Below, piece after piece: positions 62,155 through 64,000 of a DNA stretch of 64,000 nucleotides. The notes below the pieces were generated by a model, which was not told the DNA's origin, made no database searches, and worked only from the letters and a program-made list of their open reading frames with translations. The translations under genes and the position numbers were made by a program. Numbering within the stretch: position 1 is the first letter of the stretch; every line of letters starts with the position of its first letter. The stretch lies in contig NZ_JAJGMW010000021.1 in NCBI RefSeq assembly GCF_020782115.1, positions 1 to 64,000 of the forward strand, given 5' to 3'. Source of the DNA: Leeuwenhoekiella parthenopeia. Its GTDB lineage: Bacteria; Bacteroidota; Bacteroidia; Flavobacteriales; Flavobacteriaceae.

Positions 62155-64000
62155 ATGACCAGTATGCGTTACCGCTTTCTTTTTTGGTGTTGTTTTTTCC
62201 TTACTGTCTGTAAAGCTCAGGCACAGGAGAAAAAGATTGATAGTCTAAAAACCGCATTGTCGGTTCACAAAGAAAAAGATACCACACGTGTCAATTTGTT
62301 ATATGACCTTGCCTATTCTCATTTTCAGAGAGATTTAGACCTTACCTATTCGTATCTCGATGAAGCCGAACGACTGAGTAGTGAGCTTGATTATATAAAA
62401 GGTAAAGCACGGGTTTTTTATTTAAAGGGAATTCTAGAAAACATCAAGTCTGACTACGATAAAAGTCTCGAGTATTTTGAGCAATCCCTTGCTTACAATA
62501 AATCTATTGATGATCAGGATGGGATTGCCTCGTGTTACACTGCTTTTGGTATTACCTTTTATGATCTCTCGCGATATGCAGATGCCATTGATGCTTACAG
62601 CAAAGCACTCGATATTTATAAAAAAACCGGAAACAAAAGACAGCAGATAACCATTCTCATCAATAGCGCAAATGCCTACTCTGAAATGGGTAGGTTGGAT
62701 GAGGCGGTTCTCAATTATAAAAGAGCTTTAAAAGAAAGCCGGGCTATGAATGACGAAGACGGGATTTCGTATGTTCATATAAATCTGGGAGTGGTCTATA
62801 AGTTACAGGGCAATTACCCTTTGGCCCTCGATAACTTCAGTAAAAGTCTCGAGTACGATATCAAAACCCGCGATACGATGGGGATGGCCGTAAAGATGAA
62901 TAATTTGGGAGAAGTATATAGTGCTCTTGAAAAGTATCCTAAAGCTTTGAGTTATTACGAGAAATCCTTGTTGTTTTCATCAAAGCAGGGAAATGATAAA
63001 CTGGCCGCAATAGTGAGGGGTAATATGGGGAAACTCTATTTCCTCCAAAAGAATTATAATAAGGCTTTAGCATACCACAACAGTTCACTTAAGACCAGCG
63101 AGGAGATTGGCGACTTAAAACAAACCGCTATATGCCATAATAATATAGGAGGTATTCACCTGCTGCTGGGCAAACCGGTGATCGCTCGCGATAATTTTGA
63201 GAAAGCTAAAACTATAAGTGAGCAAACAAATAACAAACACGTTTTGCCCGTGAGCCTTCTGGGTATTGCAGAAAGTTACACGAAGGAACTAAACTATCAA
63301 AAAGCGCTGACTTTTGCTCAGGAAGCTGAGCAAATAGCCGAAGAATTGCACCTTCTGGAAATGCAAAAAAAAGCCCTGGAGCTGCTTTCTGTTATTCATG
63401 AGAACACCGGTCAGTTTAAAAAGGCCTTAGAAAAACATCAAAGGTTTAAAATGCTGAATGATAGTTTGTTTAATAAAGAAAATATTGAAAAAATAGCTCA
63501 GGTTGAGTACGAGTATAAGTACAGACAGGCACGGGATTCGGCTAACATTCGGGAGTTGGAACTCACCAAGCAAGTCCTGGCTACTTCGCAGGATCTGGCC
63601 CGTTCTAACCAAAACCTGCTTTGGGCTACCATTGGTATTTTATTGATTTCGATTCTTCTAGGATCTCTGGTGTTCTATCAAAAATTCAAAAATATCAAGG
63701 CTAAAAATGAGACTATTCTAACCGAGCAAAAATTGCTGCGCTCACAGATGAATCCGCATTTTGTATTTAATTCCCTGTCTGTTTTACAGGGAATGATTCT
63801 CAACAAAGAAGAGAATAAATCGGTAGAATACCTTTCCAAATTTTCGAAGTTGTTGCGTCTAACTTTAGAGAATTCCAGAGATAAACTGGTTTTGCTGTCT
63901 CAGGAAATCGCCGCTGTCGAAAATTATGTGGCGCTTCAAAATTTAGAAAGTAACCAATATGAATTTTCTATTGAAATGGAGCTTAATGACAGTGCTTCTT
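62155..64000 (+). CDS. TPR-repeat sensor histidine kinase, cut by the window end
   Basis: The reading frame opens at the ATG of 62155 and runs off the window after 615 codons. A signal peptide (about 1-25, ending KAQAQ) is followed by six or more tetratricopeptide repeats (about 40-430, for example ADAIDAYSKALDIYKK and PLALDNFSKSLEYD). A coiled-coil-like stretch and one membrane helix (about 485-505) come next. The start of a LytS-type kinase domain has LRSQMNPHFVFNSL, with phospho-acceptor H535. The GHKL ATPase domain lies beyond the window. The periplasmic TPR region probably senses a protein partner. A LytTR-type regulator gene is expected just downstream. Confidence 0.88.
   Translation, partial: MTSMRYRFLFWCCFFLTVCKAQAQEKKIDSLKTALSVHKEKDTTRVNLLYDLAYSHFQRDLDLTYSYLDEAERLSSELDYIKGKARVFYLKGILENIKSDYDKSLEYFEQSLAYNKSIDDQDGIASCYTAFGITFYDLSRYADAIDAYSKALDIYKKTGNKRQQITILINSANAYSEMGRLDEAVLNYKRALKESRAMNDEDGISYVHINLGVVYKLQGNYPLALDNFSKSLEYDIKTRDTMGMAVKMNNLGEVYSALEKYPKALSYYEKSLLFSSKQGNDKLAAIVRGNMGKLYFLQKNYNKALAYHNSSLKTSEEIGDLKQTAICHNNIGGIHLLLGKPVIARDNFEKAKTISEQTNNKHVLPVSLLGIAESYTKELNYQKALTFAQEAEQIAEELHLLEMQKKALELLSVIHENTGQFKKALEKHQRFKMLNDSLFNKENIEKIAQVEYEYKYRQARDSANIRELELTKQVLATSQDLARSNQNLLWATIGILLISILLGSLVFYQKFKNIKAKNETILTEQKLLRSQMNPHFVFNSLSVLQGMILNKEENKSVEYLSKFSKLLRLTLENSRDKLVLLSQEIAAVENYVALQNLESNQYEFSIEMELNDSAS

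Noticed and set aside
1-64000. tRNA, rRNA, riboswitch or insertion sequence
   Set aside because: No tRNA cloverleaf core, rRNA segment, known riboswitch core or transposase-coding frame was recognised by eye. A covariance-model scan would be needed to exclude small RNAs.

Overview
The window looks like chromosomal DNA of a member of the Bacteroidota, most likely a marine or aquatic Flavobacteriaceae. The evidence is a SusC/SusD pair, many secreted lipoproteins, glycoside hydrolases of the GH92/GH20/GH29/GH130 type, LytS/LytR-style and TPR-type sensor kinases, a FG-GAP/ASPIC protein, and weak or absent Shine-Dalgarno sequences. No rRNA, tRNA, CRISPR array, transposase or phage gene was seen.

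Layout. (1) 1-1.86 kb: an AT-rich, cassette-like stretch of small lipoprotein genes on the minus strand. It has broken reading frames and two attC-like palindromic sites, each starting 13 nt upstream of a start codon. (2) 2-10.7 kb: mostly housekeeping or orphan genes: a beta-lactamase-fold serine hydrolase, an exported dikinase-like protein, an ECF sigma factor with a membrane partner, type II NADH dehydrogenase, a lipoprotein esterase and a YdeI-like protein. A 31-residue Lys/Ala-rich peptide gene with its own palindrome and terminator follows. (3) 11-15.6 kb: a compact minus-strand biosynthetic operon with overlapping genes: GNAT-like acyltransferase, adenylation-carrier-thioesterase NRPS, MFS exporter. 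(4) 15.7-19.9 kb: a TesA-like esterase with a coupled 59-residue membrane protein, divergent from a YbbA/YbbP-type ABC system. (5) 19.9-24 kb: a TIR-domain membrane protein and a LytS/LytR-type two-component pair.

(6) 24.1-61.8 kb: a large glycan-utilisation region, best read as an N-glycan / glycoprotein-glycan locus. Block A (24.1-40.1 kb) has GH92, an SSS symporter, GH130 mannoside phosphorylase, a CBM9-like protein, a GHL10-like TIM barrel, GH20, a second GH92, a NagB-LmbE fusion and a second SSS symporter. A HigB/HigA toxin-antitoxin pair and two small orphan genes (40.2-42.1 kb) interrupt it. Block B (42.2-51.2 kb) has GH3, two GH29 fucosidases, GH20, CutC and a sialidase-like lipoprotein. 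Block C (51.7-61.8 kb) has SusC, SusD, a FG-GAP/ASPIC protein and an exported DUF255/thioredoxin protein. (7) 62.2 kb to the end: a TPR sensor histidine kinase cut by the window edge.

Working model (inference). SusC/D imports glycans. Fucosidases, the sialidase-like protein and hexosaminidases strip the antennae, and the two GH92 enzymes remove alpha-mannose. Man-GlcNAc and free sugars cross the inner membrane through the SSS symporters. GH130 phosphorolyses the core disaccharide, and the NagB-LmbE fusion feeds GlcNAc-derived sugar into glycolysis. A palindrome upstream of nagB, with a related half-site upstream of the first GH92 gene, may be the operator that co-regulates the blocks.
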